64,000 nt of DNA from Nitratireductor sp. ZSWI3. Its GTDB lineage: Bacteria; Pseudomonadota; Alphaproteobacteria; Rhizobiales; Rhizobiaceae. Position 1 is the first letter of the stretch. Each line of letters opens with the position of its first letter. Both the position numbers and the translations under genes were made by a program. The stretch covers positions 53,591 to 117,590 of the forward strand of contig NZ_JANKOF010000004.1 of assembly GCF_024655565.1 (NCBI RefSeq), read 5' to 3'. Positions 42,073 through 51,841 of the stretch are shown here, in pieces. Under the pieces are notes generated by a model that saw nothing but the letters and a program-made list of their open reading frames with translations, was not told the origin of the DNA and ran no database searches.

Positions 42073-42864
42073 ATGTTCGAAACCATCAAAAGCGCGCTGG
42101 CGGACATCTACGCAGGATTGCGCATGAGACGCGTCTGGGTTGCGCTGGCGCAGGAAGATATAGGTGATCAGCACCGGCGCACCACGCTCGGCCCGTTGTG
42201 GCTGCTGATCAACTACCTCGCCTTCGCCGGCACGTTCATCTTCGTCTTCCACCGCGGCTCGGCCGGCAGCTCCAATTACCCGATTTACGTGGCGACCGGG
42301 CTGCTGGTGTGGTTCTACATCATGGAGACGGTCACCCAGAGCATCTCCCTGTTCGTGCGCGAGGAGAGCTTCATCAAGGGCACGACGCTGCCCTTGTCGG
42401 TCTATGTGATGCGCATGGCCATGCAGGCGGTGATCCGCGCAGGCTACGCGCTGCTCGGCTGCGCCATGATCCTGGCACTCACCGGAACGATGCCGACCCT
42501 TTCCTGGGCCTGGTCGGCGCTGGCGATCGCCATCATTCTGGCCATCACACCCGCCGCGATCATGCTGTTCGCCTTTCTCGGCGCCTTCTTTCCCGACAGC
42601 CAGTTCATCGTCGGAAACCTCATGAGGATCGGCATGTTCCTCACACCGGTCTTCTGGAACTACGAGGGCAGCGGCGGCGTCCAGCACCTCTTCTACTACT
42701 GGAACCCCTTCACCTATTTCCTGGAGATGGTGCGACAGCCGATCCTGCATGGCAGTTTTCCGGCCGGCGCGTTCGGTTTCTGCATTGTCACCGGCCTCAC
42801 CCTGTGGGCGGTGGCGATCCTGCTCCTCGGCCGGTTCCGCAAACAGGTGGTCTTCGTCATATGA
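42073..42864 (+). CDS. ABC-2 type polysaccharide export permease (Wzm/KpsM-like)
   Basis: This 263-residue inner-membrane protein has six predicted helices. The N-terminal amphipathic segment RRVWVALAQEDIGDQHRRTTLGPLW is the hallmark of Wzm/TagG-type exporters. It would export a lipid-linked O-antigen or capsular chain with the ATPase encoded next (ATG/TGA overlap). The GT and rhamnose genes downstream fit this role. Confidence 0.9.
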   Translation: MFETIKSALADIYAGLRMRRVWVALAQEDIGDQHRRTTLGPLWLLINYLAFAGTFIFVFHRGSAGSSNYPIYVATGLLVWFYIMETVTQSISLFVREESFIKGTTLPLSVYVMRMAMQAVIRAGYALLGCAMILALTGTMPTLSWAWSALAIAIILAITPAAIMLFAFLGAFFPDSQFIVGNLMRIGMFLTPVFWNYEGSGGVQHLFYYWNPFTYFLEMVRQPILHGSFPAGAFGFCIVTGLTLWAVAILLLGRFRKQVVFVI

Positions 42865-43595
42865 GCGTTTCGATCTGCGTCAGGGACCTCAGCCTGTCCT
42901 ACGTCCTGCGCGAAAAACTCACGCTCGCCCGCCGCGACAAGCGCGCCCCGACGGGCGGACGCATCGAAGGGTCAGGCCGCAACCAGGTCATCACTGCCCT
43001 CAGCGGCATCAATTTCGAGCTGGAGGCCGGAGACCGGCTCGGCCTGGTCGGCTCCAATGGCGCCGGCAAGACAACGCTCCTCAAGGTCCTTTACGGCATC
43101 TACCCGCCGACCAGCGGCAGCATCGCGATCCAGGGGCGGGTCGACGCGCTGTTCAACATCAATCTCGGCTTTCGCCGCGAAGCCACCGGACGGCGCAACA
43201 TCGTGCTGCGCGGCCTGATCAACGGCTGGAGCATGCAGGAGATCGAGGCCAGGATGGAGGAAATCATCGAGTTCAGCGAGCTCGGCGAGTTCATCGATCT
43301 GCCCTTCAAGAGCTATAGCCAGGGCATGGCGGCGCGGCTCGCCTTTTCCACGGCGACCAGCATGCAACCCGAGATACTCCTCATGGACGAGTGGATCGGT
43401 GCTGGCGACCCGAGATTTCAGGAAAAGGCGAAAATCCGCTTGGCGAATCTAGCGGAGAAGGCTGGGATAGTGGTTATCGCCAGCCACAATCACGCGCTCC
43501 TCAAGAAAACTTGCAATAAAATATTGACGCTGGATCAAGGGACCATTTCAGCCTTCCAATCGGAAAGCGAGTGGGCCGCGCTCGACCGAAATTAA
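42861..43595 (+). CDS. polysaccharide export ATP-binding protein (Wzt/KpsT-like)
   Basis: This is a 244-residue ATPase with Walker A GSNGAGKTT, the signature-like YSQGMAARLAFS typical of polysaccharide exporters, Walker B ILLMDEWIGAGD and switch His in VIASHNH. It lacks the C-terminal carbohydrate-binding domain of long Wzt proteins, so chain-end recognition is not expected. It overlaps the permease gene by four bases. The codon composition becomes AT-richer towards its 3' end. Confidence 0.9.
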   Translation: MSVSICVRDLSLSYVLREKLTLARRDKRAPTGGRIEGSGRNQVITALSGINFELEAGDRLGLVGSNGAGKTTLLKVLYGIYPPTSGSIAIQGRVDALFNINLGFRREATGRRNIVLRGLINGWSMQEIEARMEEIIEFSELGEFIDLPFKSYSQGMAARLAFSTATSMQPEILLMDEWIGAGDPRFQEKAKIRLANLAEKAGIVVIASHNHALLKKTCNKILTLDQGTISAFQSESEWAALDRN

Positions 43596-43606
43596 TCGAA
43601 GTTGCG

Positions 43607-44710
43607 TCAAATCCTCTCGAATATTTTCGAGAGCCGAAGACCGGAATTCAAAAGGATACTCTCGTACCTCTTTTTGAGCTCCTGCCGTTTCTGCATATAT
43701 TCGTCCTTGTCAAAACGGACGTTGGCGAAGAAATCCCCCGCGCTCTTTACCTCATCACAATCGGCAATCGGGAATCGAGGCAAGCGCATCGTCGAAGCCA
43801 GTTCCAATGTTCTGGAATCGTGCGGAACAAAAACGGTCGGCGTTCCTGTCTGGAACGAGACCATGTTGCCATGCATGCGGGAACCGCCTGAGAAATCATA
43901 GCGTTGTGCATGCTCCATCCAGGAGCGGGCATCATAAAACGCATACACTCGATCCCGCAGCGCTTCCCGATCCTTCCCGTCAAACGACGAGAGCACCTTA
44001 TCGATCTTGGCCCGGTAAGCCTTACCGATTTTTGTGTGCTCATTCCTGGAAAGATGGAGAAGCTCGATCGGTGCCTGAACCACGACATCCAGCGCAGCAT
44101 CGGGAAACACACGGCCAATCATTCGGTTGAAGGGAGCAACGGAATCAATGAAATCGGAGTTCACTGCGACTCGCCGCACATTCTGCACATTCTTGAAATC
44201 AGCCGGTATACGTGCGGCAGCATCGCTGGAGATGAAATTAGAGATGCAACCTATCACTTCGGTGTTGTGCACCCCGAATCGCGACAAGGTCTCCTTCGTG
44301 AATTCTCCTCTGAGACCAATCTTGTCCGTCTTCCGTGACAGTGCCTGGAAAAACTCCACCGACCCTTCCGGAAGTGAAACAACATCCTCGCCTAGCTTGG
44401 ATTGCGCCCCCAATCCAAAGGCGACAACCGGAACTTCAACACGTTCAAGTTTCTCCACGAGGTCGCCGAGATCCATCCCTGGATTGACGTGATTGGCGAA
44501 GATGAAGACCATTATGTCGCATTTGTTCACGACATCCGGGTTAAAATTAAAAGGAAGAAAAACCCTCTCCTCTGCCTGAACATGCATCTGAAATGCATAC
44601 CAAAAAACGAGATTCCCCGTATTATTTCCGCAAAGGCGATAAAGTTCTTCCGTACTCCGCGCAAAAGATCGATCGATAAATCCGGGCATCCCAACGATTG
44701 CTAGCTTCAT
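43607..44710 (-). CDS. polysaccharide pyruvyltransferase-family protein
   Basis: This 367-residue protein has the PS_pyruv_trans layout: an N-terminal Rossmann-like segment (MKLAIVGMPGF), GLGAQSKLG, a central RGEFTKETLSRFG and the C-terminal signature GGSRMHGNMVSFQTGTPTVF. The family transfers pyruvate ketals, or in some members other groups, onto cell-surface sugars. Base composition is clearly lower in GC than flanking genes, suggesting acquisition by transfer. It is convergent with the Wzt-like gene. Confidence 0.8.
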   Translation of the reverse strand: MKLAIVGMPGFIDRSFARSTEELYRLCGNNTGNLVFWYAFQMHVQAEERVFLPFNFNPDVVNKCDIMVFIFANHVNPGMDLGDLVEKLERVEVPVVAFGLGAQSKLGEDVVSLPEGSVEFFQALSRKTDKIGLRGEFTKETLSRFGVHNTEVIGCISNFISSDAAARIPADFKNVQNVRRVAVNSDFIDSVAPFNRMIGRVFPDAALDVVVQAPIELLHLSRNEHTKIGKAYRAKIDKVLSSFDGKDREALRDRVYAFYDARSWMEHAQRYDFSGGSRMHGNMVSFQTGTPTVFVPHDSRTLELASTMRLPRFPIADCDEVKSAGDFFANVRFDKDEYMQKRQELKKRYESILLNSGLRLSKIFERI

Positions 44711-44715
44711 AATCT

Positions 44716-45471
44716 TTATATCTCCAACCAGGAATGGCGTTGGGTTATCAACTTGCGCAATTCGATGTGATTTTTCTTCTCGGAGGTAACCGTTCTCAGC
44801 ATTGACTTTGCGTGCACGCGGTATCCGCCGAGGATCTCCGGAACCTGAATGCCATATTCGTCATTTTCGCAGAAGCGCAGCCAAAGATCGTAATCCTCCC
44901 ATCCATGCTTGAGATCGTGATACCCTTCATGCTGGAGTAGCGTCCTCCTGCGGATCAGCGCCATCGCATCAATGTAGTTTCCAATCTTGAGACGCTCCCG
45001 GCTGAACGCCTCGGTTCCCATCAGCCCCGTATCCGCACCAAACACGTTTAGTATGCTATACGCGAATACCGCATCACTAGAAAGCAGCGCTTCCTGCAAC
45101 CGTTCCAGACAGCGCGGATAAATGACGTTATCGGCGTCAAGAAAGAAAATAAATTCCGATTCCGCGATATGGATGCCCGTATTCCTGGTAATGGAGAGTC
45201 CAGCGTTTCTGGTATTGCTAGCAAGAACCGCTGCTTCAAAACGTTCTCCATTCTCCTCCAGCCAACCAGAAACGACAGATGCAGAGTCATCCGAGCTGCA
45301 GTCATTCACAACTACGAGGCCAAAATTGGCCAAAGTTTGATCACGCAGAGAATCCAATGTTTCTATTATATAAGACTCATAATTATATAGAGGGACGACT
45401 ACGCTCAGTTTTGGCCAGGTTTTTTCGGCGTAGAACGACTGGAAATTTATCTCGTATTCCTGCGTCTTCAT
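44716..45471 (-). CDS. family 2 glycosyltransferase
   Basis: This 251-residue GT-A fold enzyme starts KLSVVVPLYNYESYIIETLDSL, has the nucleotide-sugar DxD motif FFLDADN, and the acceptor-site region HGWEDYDLWLRFCE (ED motif). It would add one sugar to the surface polysaccharide. Its start overlaps the stop of the upstream gene (TGATG). AT-rich codon use matches its two neighbours. Confidence 0.88.
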   Translation of the reverse strand: MKTQEYEINFQSFYAEKTWPKLSVVVPLYNYESYIIETLDSLRDQTLANFGLVVVNDCSSDDSASVVSGWLEENGERFEAAVLASNTRNAGLSITRNTGIHIAESEFIFFLDADNVIYPRCLERLQEALLSSDAVFAYSILNVFGADTGLMGTEAFSRERLKIGNYIDAMALIRRRTLLQHEGYHDLKHGWEDYDLWLRFCENDEYGIQVPEILGGYRVHAKSMLRTVTSEKKNHIELRKLITQRHSWLEI

Positions 45472-47168
45472 CACCAAACAAGCCTTTCACCTGACTTTAT
45501 ATTTTTTGCCAATTCCAAATTCCGAAGACTTATTTCATTGAGGCGCACCAACCCCAGCTCCGTTCCCAGGAGGTCGTCAAGCACGCCCGCCATGTCTGGA
45601 ACAGTGGCTTCGATGTAGTGAATATCAGACTTTATAAATGAATTGGAAAAGCATGGCTCACTAACCACCACACAACCATTCATAACCCCATACAAGAAGA
45701 TACGATGCCACTCGAAATACCCGACATCATCCCGGTGGATGTTCAGAAGTATTTTCGCATTCTTAGCAATCTGTGTCAGATCCTTGTTGCTGAGCATATC
45801 CACGTCGCCATCGGAAATCGGTCGATTAAACCGAGGGCAATGAATGAAATTCTCAAATTTTGATATATTTATTGATAGCTCAGAAATTACCCTTTCTCTT
45901 CTTTCATTCACGACGCCGACAAAAAGTATATCATAATCTCTACCCCTTATATCATCAGAATATGATAGGTTTTTAACGTATTTTGCCCTGGTTAGAGCCT
46001 TGGATACCATCTCTTTATCCTGCACAAAACAGGATCCCGGGATTGGCACGATCGGCAAGAAGGCAGCTTTTATTCCCAGTCTGCACAGACCCGCGGCAGA
46101 ATTTGGATTGATGTCCAGAACGCCGGTTGTGGTTTGCGCCATATACGAGAAGCATTTTGCAAACCAAGGCGTTTGCCACTGTTCCGTATTGAGATAGATG
46201 GCCGAAGCGCACTGCTCGGCACTCCAGTTCTTACCCGGGCCGATTACCATGTACTCGTGCGGCGCGACCACCAGGTTCAAACATTCTTGCTCTCCGGGCT
46301 CGCGTCGAGGAGCAACCAGAACCCTCGCCTCGTATCCTTTTTCTGACAAGAAGGTTTTCGTATACTCGGCAATGTCGCGAAAAAAGAAATTCCCGTTCGG
46401 AGCATATAGAATATTAATCGCTTTCCCCGAACTGACTACGTCTTCGATGGGATTATATTTACACTCTTCCATAGACGAAAGAAAATCTCGAACCTTATTC
46501 GCCGAGAAAGCCTCCCTACCCTCGAACATACCAAATACAGCATAGTGAATTAGGGGATGCATTCCGGAAGAGGAAACATCCGGGTGAATTCTGAGATAAT
46601 GCTCGGCTGAAAAAAGAGGGCCAGGGTCTCGAATTTCCTGAGGGAAGACCTCCAAGCAATCGGCGATCAGGTCTTCTTTATTCTTTATACTTCCAAGATA
46701 TTTTTCAGAATAGAACGCATCATCAAATAGCCCCGTTTCCCTGATTTTGGCTATCACCTCTGCGTCCATATATCTCGCGGCGTTTCGTCCAGCACCCCGC
46801 TTCCTTGCAGATCTCGCTCCCGCCCCGCTTGTAAGACGGTCGACGAGCTCAAACCCGACGCGCCCCCTCAGTGCCCATTGCAGCAGCGATGAACTGGCAT
46901 ATGCGCGCGAAAGGCGCGCCGACAATCGAAACGATCGGCTTTGACGGATCCTGCCCAGTTCCATTCTGAGCGCGTCCTGCTCCAGTTGGGTTTGAGCGAG
47001 CATCTTTCTGAGCTCCGCAAGCTCCTCCTCCTTGCTCGCGATTTCTCGCTCCGCCTGAGCTCGGGCTTCGCGGCTGGACTCCAGTTCTTTCCGCAGATCG
47101 ACCAATGTTTTTGACATTTCATCTTCACCGAATTCTTTAAGTCTCTGATGTGATTTACTCTGGGTCAT
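45471..47168 (-). CDS. large coiled-coil protein with glycosyltransferase-like C-terminal half
   Basis: This protein of about 565 residues has a long heptad-rich, Glu/Lys/Leu-rich coiled coil at residues about 15-80 (ELESSREARAQAEREI...). A middle region contains HYLRIHPDVSSSGMHPLIHY, a motif often repeated in rhamnan/O-antigen glycosyltransferases. The C-terminal part has a GT-B-like or Glycos_transf_1-like pattern (YDILFVGVVNERRERVI, ILLNIHRDDVGYFEWHRI, GCVVVSEPC). No exact family is recognised. The start is uncertain (47168 or 47195). It is AT-rich and translationally coupled to the next gene. Confidence 0.7.
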   Translation of the reverse strand: MTQSKSHQRLKEFGEDEMSKTLVDLRKELESSREARAQAEREIASKEEELAELRKMLAQTQLEQDALRMELGRIRQSRSFRLSARLSRAYASSSLLQWALRGRVGFELVDRLTSGAGARSARKRGAGRNAARYMDAEVIAKIRETGLFDDAFYSEKYLGSIKNKEDLIADCLEVFPQEIRDPGPLFSAEHYLRIHPDVSSSGMHPLIHYAVFGMFEGREAFSANKVRDFLSSMEECKYNPIEDVVSSGKAINILYAPNGNFFFRDIAEYTKTFLSEKGYEARVLVAPRREPGEQECLNLVVAPHEYMVIGPGKNWSAEQCASAIYLNTEQWQTPWFAKCFSYMAQTTTGVLDINPNSAAGLCRLGIKAAFLPIVPIPGSCFVQDKEMVSKALTRAKYVKNLSYSDDIRGRDYDILFVGVVNERRERVISELSINISKFENFIHCPRFNRPISDGDVDMLSNKDLTQIAKNAKILLNIHRDDVGYFEWHRIFLYGVMNGCVVVSEPCFSNSFIKSDIHYIEATVPDMAGVLDDLLGTELGLVRLNEISLRNLELAKNIKSGERLVW

Positions 47169-47282
47169 CTTACGTTCCGTCACATAAAAGAGCAAAAAGC
47201 ATCACGCTATCGAACTCGGGGCGCATGATCTCGTTTTTCTTCTTGTCGTGCAACGCCTGCATCTCTTCTCGCACAACGGTTT

Positions 47283-48170
47283 TTACGTTTGTGGCGATGA
47301 TATCAATCGACTGATCGTAGCCTCCACCGATTCCCGCCAATCCGGCAACCGATGGTGAAAAATACGAGCCAATCGCTCTGTTGAGAGGCGGGAATTCGAA
47401 GGGCGCCGCGCCTTTGTTGGGAAGTCCGATGTCGGGATATCGAACACCTCCGCGTAAGGACCGCCATGTGCTCGGCTTACAGACAGCACGTGACGTGCAA
47501 AATCAGCCCATGTCGCACTGCCTTCCCCAACGACATTGTAGATTCCAGCGATGGGCGCATCTTCATTCAGCGTCCCGACCATTAAGAGGATCGCGTCGGC
47601 GATGTCGAGCGCCGAGGTGGGGTTGCCCCACTGGTCGCCGACCACGGCGAGGCGGTCGCGCGTTTCGGCGAGCTTCAGCATCGTCTTTGCGAAATTCCTG
47701 CCGAAGGGGCTGTAGACCCAGGCCGTGCGCAGGATCAGGTGACGCGGATTGGCGGCCGCCACCTCACCTTCGCCGGCCAGCTTCGAAGCGCCGTAGACGC
47801 CCTGCGGCCCGGTCGGGTCGTCCTCGCGATAGGGCCGGTCGAGGCTGCCGTCGAACACGTAGTCGGTGGAAAGATGGATCACCGGCGCGCCCGCCTCGTT
47901 TGCCGCCGCGGCCACCGCCCCGGCGCCCTCGGCATTGACCGCGAAGGCCGCCTCGGGCTCGTCCTCGGCCTGATCGACGGCCGTGTAGGCCGCGGCCGAG
48001 ACGACGATGTCCGGCCGCGCCGCAGCGATCGCCGGCGCAATCGTCCGCGGCCGGGAAAGGTCGAATTCGGGCCGGCCGAGATGAACGATCTCGATGCCCG
48101 GATGGAGGGCGGCGCGCTCGGCGAGGCTGAGGGCCACCTGGCCCTGCCTGCCCGTCACGACGATCCTCAT
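47283..48170 (-). CDS. rfbD: dTDP-4-dehydrorhamnose reductase
   Basis: This 295-residue SDR-type enzyme catalyses the last step of dTDP-L-rhamnose synthesis. The N-terminus has [12 protein letters not shown] (diverged from the usual G.x.GQLG). The LSTDYVFDG and YGASKLAGE blocks carry the catalytic Thr/Tyr/Lys residues. The start overlaps the rfbB stop (ATGA). The last 90 or so codons are lower in GC than the rest, suggesting a recombination joint with the AT-rich island downstream. Confidence 0.92.
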   Translation of the reverse strand: MRIVVTGRQGQVALSLAERAALHPGIEIVHLGRPEFDLSRPRTIAPAIAAARPDIVVSAAAYTAVDQAEDEPEAAFAVNAEGAGAVAAAANEAGAPVIHLSTDYVFDGSLDRPYREDDPTGPQGVYGASKLAGEGEVAAANPRHLILRTAWVYSPFGRNFAKTMLKLAETRDRLAVVGDQWGNPTSALDIADAILLMVGTLNEDAPIAGIYNVVGEGSATWADFARHVLSVSRAHGGPYAEVFDIPTSDFPTKARRPSNSRLSTERLARIFHHRLPDWRESVEATISRLISSPQT

Positions 48171-49231
48171 GCCGGCGCCCCGATGCCGAGCCGCTCGCCG
48201 GCATAGCGGCCGTCGCGGATCGGGGCCCACCACCACTGGTTGGCCAGATACCAGTCGACGGTCCTGGCCAGCCCGGTCTCGAAGGTTTCCTCGGCCTGCC
48301 AGCCGAGTTCCCTCTCGATCTTCGAGGGGTCGATGGCATAGCGCCGGTCGTGGCCCGGCCGGTCGGTCACGAAGGTGATCAGGTCGCGATGGCTCTTACC
48401 GCCGCGGCGCGGGCGCCGCTGATCGAGGATGTCGCAGATCGTCTCGACGACGGCGAGGTTGGTCCGCTCGGCGCGGCCGCCGATGTTGTAGCTCTCGCCG
48501 GGCGTTCCCTTCGTCGCCACCAGCGCCAGCGCGCGCGCGTGGTCTTCCACATAGAGCCAGTCGCGCACATTGGCGCCCTCGCCGTAGATCGGCAGCGGCT
48601 TCTCGTCGAGGGCGTTGAGGATGACCAGCGGGATGAGCTTTTCGGGGAAGTGGAAGGGCCCGTAATTGTTCGAGCAGTTGGACAGCACCACCGGCAGCCC
48701 GTAGGTCTCGTGCCAGGCGCGCACGAAGTGGTCGGATGCGGCCTTCGAGGCGGAATAGGGCGAGGACGGGGCGTAGGGCGTCTCCTCGGTGAAGACGCCC
48801 TCGTCGAACGGCAGGTCGCCGAACACCTCGTCCGTGGAGATGTGGTGGAAGCGGAAGGTGTCCTGCCGGCTGCCCGGCAGCGTGCGCCAGTAGGTCAGCG
48901 CCGCCTCGAGCAGGCGGAACGTGCCGAGCACGTTGGTTTCGATGAAAGCGCCCGGCCCGTCGATGGAGCGGTCGACATGGCTCTCGGCCGCCAGATGCAT
49001 GATCGTGTCGATCTTTTCCCGGCGCAGAATGTCGAGGACCGCCGCCCCGTCGCAGATGTCGGCCTGGTAGTGCTTGTGGTTGGGGGCGTTCTCGATCGGC
49101 CTCAGCGATGCCAGGTTGCCGGCATAGGTCAGCTTGTCGAGGTTGATCACCTCGACATCCGGCCGCTGCACGAGCAGGCGGCACACCGCCGATCCGATGA
49201 AGCCGGCCCCGCCGGTTACCAATATGTTCAT
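48167..49231 (-). CDS. rfbB: dTDP-glucose 4,6-dehydratase
   Basis: This 354-residue NAD-dependent extended SDR has the cofactor motif [10 protein letters not shown], the [12 protein letters not shown] block, STDEVFGDL with catalytic Thr-Asp-Glu, and [11 protein letters not shown] with Tyr-x3-Lys. It makes dTDP-4-keto-6-deoxyglucose, the second step of the dTDP-L-rhamnose pathway. The start at 49231 gives the normal N-terminus MNILVTGG. Confidence 0.96.
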   Translation of the reverse strand: MNILVTGGAGFIGSAVCRLLVQRPDVEVINLDKLTYAGNLASLRPIENAPNHKHYQADICDGAAVLDILRREKIDTIMHLAAESHVDRSIDGPGAFIETNVLGTFRLLEAALTYWRTLPGSRQDTFRFHHISTDEVFGDLPFDEGVFTEETPYAPSSPYSASKAASDHFVRAWHETYGLPVVLSNCSNNYGPFHFPEKLIPLVILNALDEKPLPIYGEGANVRDWLYVEDHARALALVATKGTPGESYNIGGRAERTNLAVVETICDILDQRRPRRGGKSHRDLITFVTDRPGHDRRYAIDPSKIERELGWQAEETFETGLARTVDWYLANQWWWAPIRDGRYAGERLGIGAPA

Positions 49232-49293
49232 CTCGCGTCCGTTCCTCGCGTTGCTGTGCGACTGCTGATGCGCCCCGCCCTGCCCTGGCGTGT

Positions 49294-49845
49294 CTAAAAC
49301 ACCTCGGCATCCGCCAGGCGCGGTGCCTCGGTATCCTTCCTCGACAATTGCACCTCGATGCCCTCGAGCGGCCATTCGATGCCGATGTCCGGGTCGTCGT
49401 AGCGGATGCTGCGATCATGCTCGGGCGAATAGTAGTCGCTCACCTTGTAGGCGACGACCGTGTCCTCCTCGAGCGTCACGAAGCCGTGGGCGAAGCCCTG
49501 CGGGATGAGAAGCTGGTTCCACTTCGCCTCGGAGAGCTCGACGCCGACCCAGCGGCCGAAGGTCGGCGAGGCGCGCCGGATGTCCACCGCCACGTCGAAG
49601 ATGCGCCCCTTGAGGACGCGGACCAGCTTGTCCTGCGCGCGCGGCGGCAACTGGTAGTGCAGCCCGCGCAGCACGCCCTTGCGCGCCGAATAGGACTGGT
49701 TGTCCTGCACGAATTCGAGATCGACCCCATGCGCGGCGAGCTTCTCGCGGTTGTAGGTCTCGGAAAAATAGCCGCGGTCGTCGCCGAATTTGGGCGGCAC
49801 GACCTCCAGCACGCCGGCAAGGGCGAGCGGTCGGACCTCGATCAT
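49294..49845 (-). CDS. rfbC: dTDP-4-dehydrorhamnose 3,5-epimerase
   Basis: This 183-residue cupin-fold epimerase has [20 protein letters not shown] with the catalytic His, then [14 protein letters not shown], and the PQGFAHGF block. It carries out the third step of dTDP-L-rhamnose synthesis. The start overlaps the rfbA stop (ATGA). Confidence 0.96.
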   Translation of the reverse strand: MIEVRPLALAGVLEVVPPKFGDDRGYFSETYNREKLAAHGVDLEFVQDNQSYSARKGVLRGLHYQLPPRAQDKLVRVLKGRIFDVAVDIRRASPTFGRWVGVELSEAKWNQLLIPQGFAHGFVTLEEDTVVAYKVSDYYSPEHDRSIRYDDPDIGIEWPLEGIEVQLSRKDTEAPRLADAEVF

Positions 49846-50723
49846 AGAAGGTCTCCTTCCGCCATCCGCCGCTTCAGGTAGGCGGCATATTCGGTCTTGC
49901 CCAGAAGGGCGGCACGCTCCAGCACCTGATCGGCGCTCAGCCAGCCCATCAGGAAGCCGATCTCCTCCGGACAGGCGATCTTGATGCCCTGCCGGTGCTC
50001 GATCGTCCGCACGAAGGAGGACGCCTCATGCAGGCTGTCGTGGGTGCCGGTGTCGAGCCAGGCATAGCCGCGGCCGAGCTGCTGGACCCTCAGGTCGCCG
50101 CGCTCCAGATAGATGTTGTTGACGGTGGTGATCTCCAGCTCCCCGCGCGCCGAGGGCTCGATCGCGGCGGCGATCTCCACCACATCGTTGTCGTAGAAAT
50201 AAAGGCCGGTGACGGCCCAGCTCGACTTCGGCTTCTCCGGCTTTTCCTCGATCGACTGGGCAAGGCCCGTCTGCCGGTCGAAGGCCACCACGCCATAGCG
50301 CTGCGGGTCGTCCACCCGGTAGGCGAACACGGTGGCGCCGCCTGGCTGGTTGATCGCCGCCCGGCACAATGCCGGCAGGCCGACGCCGTAATAGATGTTG
50401 TCGCCGAGGATCATCGCCACCGGATCGTTGCCGATGAACTGCCGCCCGATGATGAAGGCTTCGGCCAGGCCGTTCGGCTGCGGCTGCTCGGCATAGGAGA
50501 TCTCGATGCCCAGGTGCTCGCCATTGCCGAGAAGCTCCCGGAAGGTGGGCAGGTCGCGCGGCGTCGAGATGATGAGGATTTCGCGGATTCCAGCCAGCAT
50601 CAGCGTGCTGAGCGGGTAATAGATCATCGGCTTGTCGTAGACCGGCAATATCTGCTTCGAGATCGCCATGGTCAGCGGATAGAGGCGCGTTCCGCTTCCA
50701 CCCGCAAGAATAATCCCTTTCAA
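49842..50723 (-). CDS. rfbA: glucose-1-phosphate thymidylyltransferase
   Basis: This 293-residue nucleotidyltransferase has the nucleotide-binding signature [27 protein letters not shown] and ILGDNIYYG. It makes dTDP-glucose, entering the rhamnose pathway. The length is normal for RmlA. The four genes run A-C-B-D in transcription order with overlapping ends. Confidence 0.97.
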   Translation of the reverse strand: MKGIILAGGSGTRLYPLTMAISKQILPVYDKPMIYYPLSTLMLAGIREILIISTPRDLPTFRELLGNGEHLGIEISYAEQPQPNGLAEAFIIGRQFIGNDPVAMILGDNIYYGVGLPALCRAAINQPGGATVFAYRVDDPQRYGVVAFDRQTGLAQSIEEKPEKPKSSWAVTGLYFYDNDVVEIAAAIEPSARGELEITTVNNIYLERGDLRVQQLGRGYAWLDTGTHDSLHEASSFVRTIEHRQGIKIACPEEIGFLMGWLSADQVLERAALLGKTEYAAYLKRRMAEGDLL

Positions 50724-50779
50724 ACCGCCCTCCAGAATCAGCAGGCCAAAATCAACAGACCAGAATCAACAAATCGGAA

Positions 50780-51709
50780 TCAAAGCTTCCCGAGAAGCGC
50801 TGCCACATACAGGGCGACGTTGGAAAGCCGCGTCTGACGATGTATGCCATAACGCCACAACTTATGCGCGCTTTCCAGAGGCCTTGCCTGCCTTGCGGCG
50901 ATAAAGCCGTCCAGCGTGCGGCGCCCGTTCTCGTCAAGCAGGTCGCGGCAGGCCTCGAGCGCCTCGATGTTTGTCGCGTTCCATGCGGCGAAACGGCCCT
51001 CCGCCAGTCCCCTGATGCGCTTCAGCCGGGCTCGCCAGCCCTGGTTCTCGCCGATCAGGTTGCCGCCGTGCTGGCGATAGCCGATCCGCGGCACCGGGTC
51101 GTAGAGAACCCGGCCGCCGGCTCCGGCAACGATCTGATAGCACCACCAGTCATGGCTGACGAAGCTCGCCCGGCGCGCGCTTTCCCGAACGAGCCCGAAT
51201 GCTGTCCTGTTGAGAACGATCGTATTGCCTCCGCCGATGCTCTGGACGATTGCATTGCCGAAATTCGGCGCCCTGGAGAACAGGGGCGAGGCCCCTCTCC
51301 GTGTCCCGTCGCTCTCGACGAGCCGGGTCCGGCCGCAATACATAGCCGAATGCGTCGGGGCGATCTCTTCAAGTTTTCTTACCGCAGTGGAAAGTTTGTT
51401 TTCGTCCCAGATGTCGTCCTGATCGCTGAAGGCCACATAGGCGGCATCGACGGCCCCGTTGGCCATCATCGAGCGGAAATTCTCGACATAGCCTCTGCGC
51501 GGCCCCTCGAGGATGCGGAATGCCCCCTTGCGCCACCGCGCCTGCCAGGCCGCCAGCTTTTCAACGGTCGCGTCGGCGGACCCGTCGTCGCTCGCCCAGA
51601 CGTCGACGAGCGGCCAGTCCTGGCGCGCGATGGAATCCAGTTGCTCATCGATGAAATCGGCGCCGTTGTAGGTCGCAAGCAGGATCGCGATGTTGCGTTC
51701 TGGGAGCAC
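50780..51709 (-). CDS. family 2 glycosyltransferase (rhamnosyltransferase-like)
   Basis: This 309-residue GT-A protein begins NIAILLATYNGADFIDEQLDSI, has ASDDGSAD and the metal-binding FSDQDDIW motif, and an SHDWWCYQIV acceptor-site motif. This layout is typical of O-antigen rhamnosyltransferases of the RfbF type. It lies just upstream of rfbA in the same direction. The preferred start is a GTG with GAAGGA upstream; the frame is open to 51805. Confidence 0.87.
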   Translation of the reverse strand: MLPERNIAILLATYNGADFIDEQLDSIARQDWPLVDVWASDDGSADATVEKLAAWQARWRKGAFRILEGPRRGYVENFRSMMANGAVDAAYVAFSDQDDIWDENKLSTAVRKLEEIAPTHSAMYCGRTRLVESDGTRRGASPLFSRAPNFGNAIVQSIGGGNTIVLNRTAFGLVRESARRASFVSHDWWCYQIVAGAGGRVLYDPVPRIGYRQHGGNLIGENQGWRARLKRIRGLAEGRFAAWNATNIEALEACRDLLDENGRRTLDGFIAARQARPLESAHKLWRYGIHRQTRLSNVALYVAALLGKL

Positions 51710-51841
51710 GGCCGTCCTTCGATGCCTCTTCGCAGAGTGCTTATGGAGGAACGGGATCGTCCGGGCAAGCCTCGCCCGCTGGGCTCCAGCAATGGCCCAC
51801 CGCACCGGCCGTGGGACCTTGCCCGCCGGCCCCCGGGACGT

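Noticed and set aside
47172..47282. Short frame downstream of rfbD encoding a Lys/Glu-rich peptide
   Set aside because: About 30 codons, no ribosome-binding site and no recognised similarity; possibly chance or a remnant of a replaced gene.
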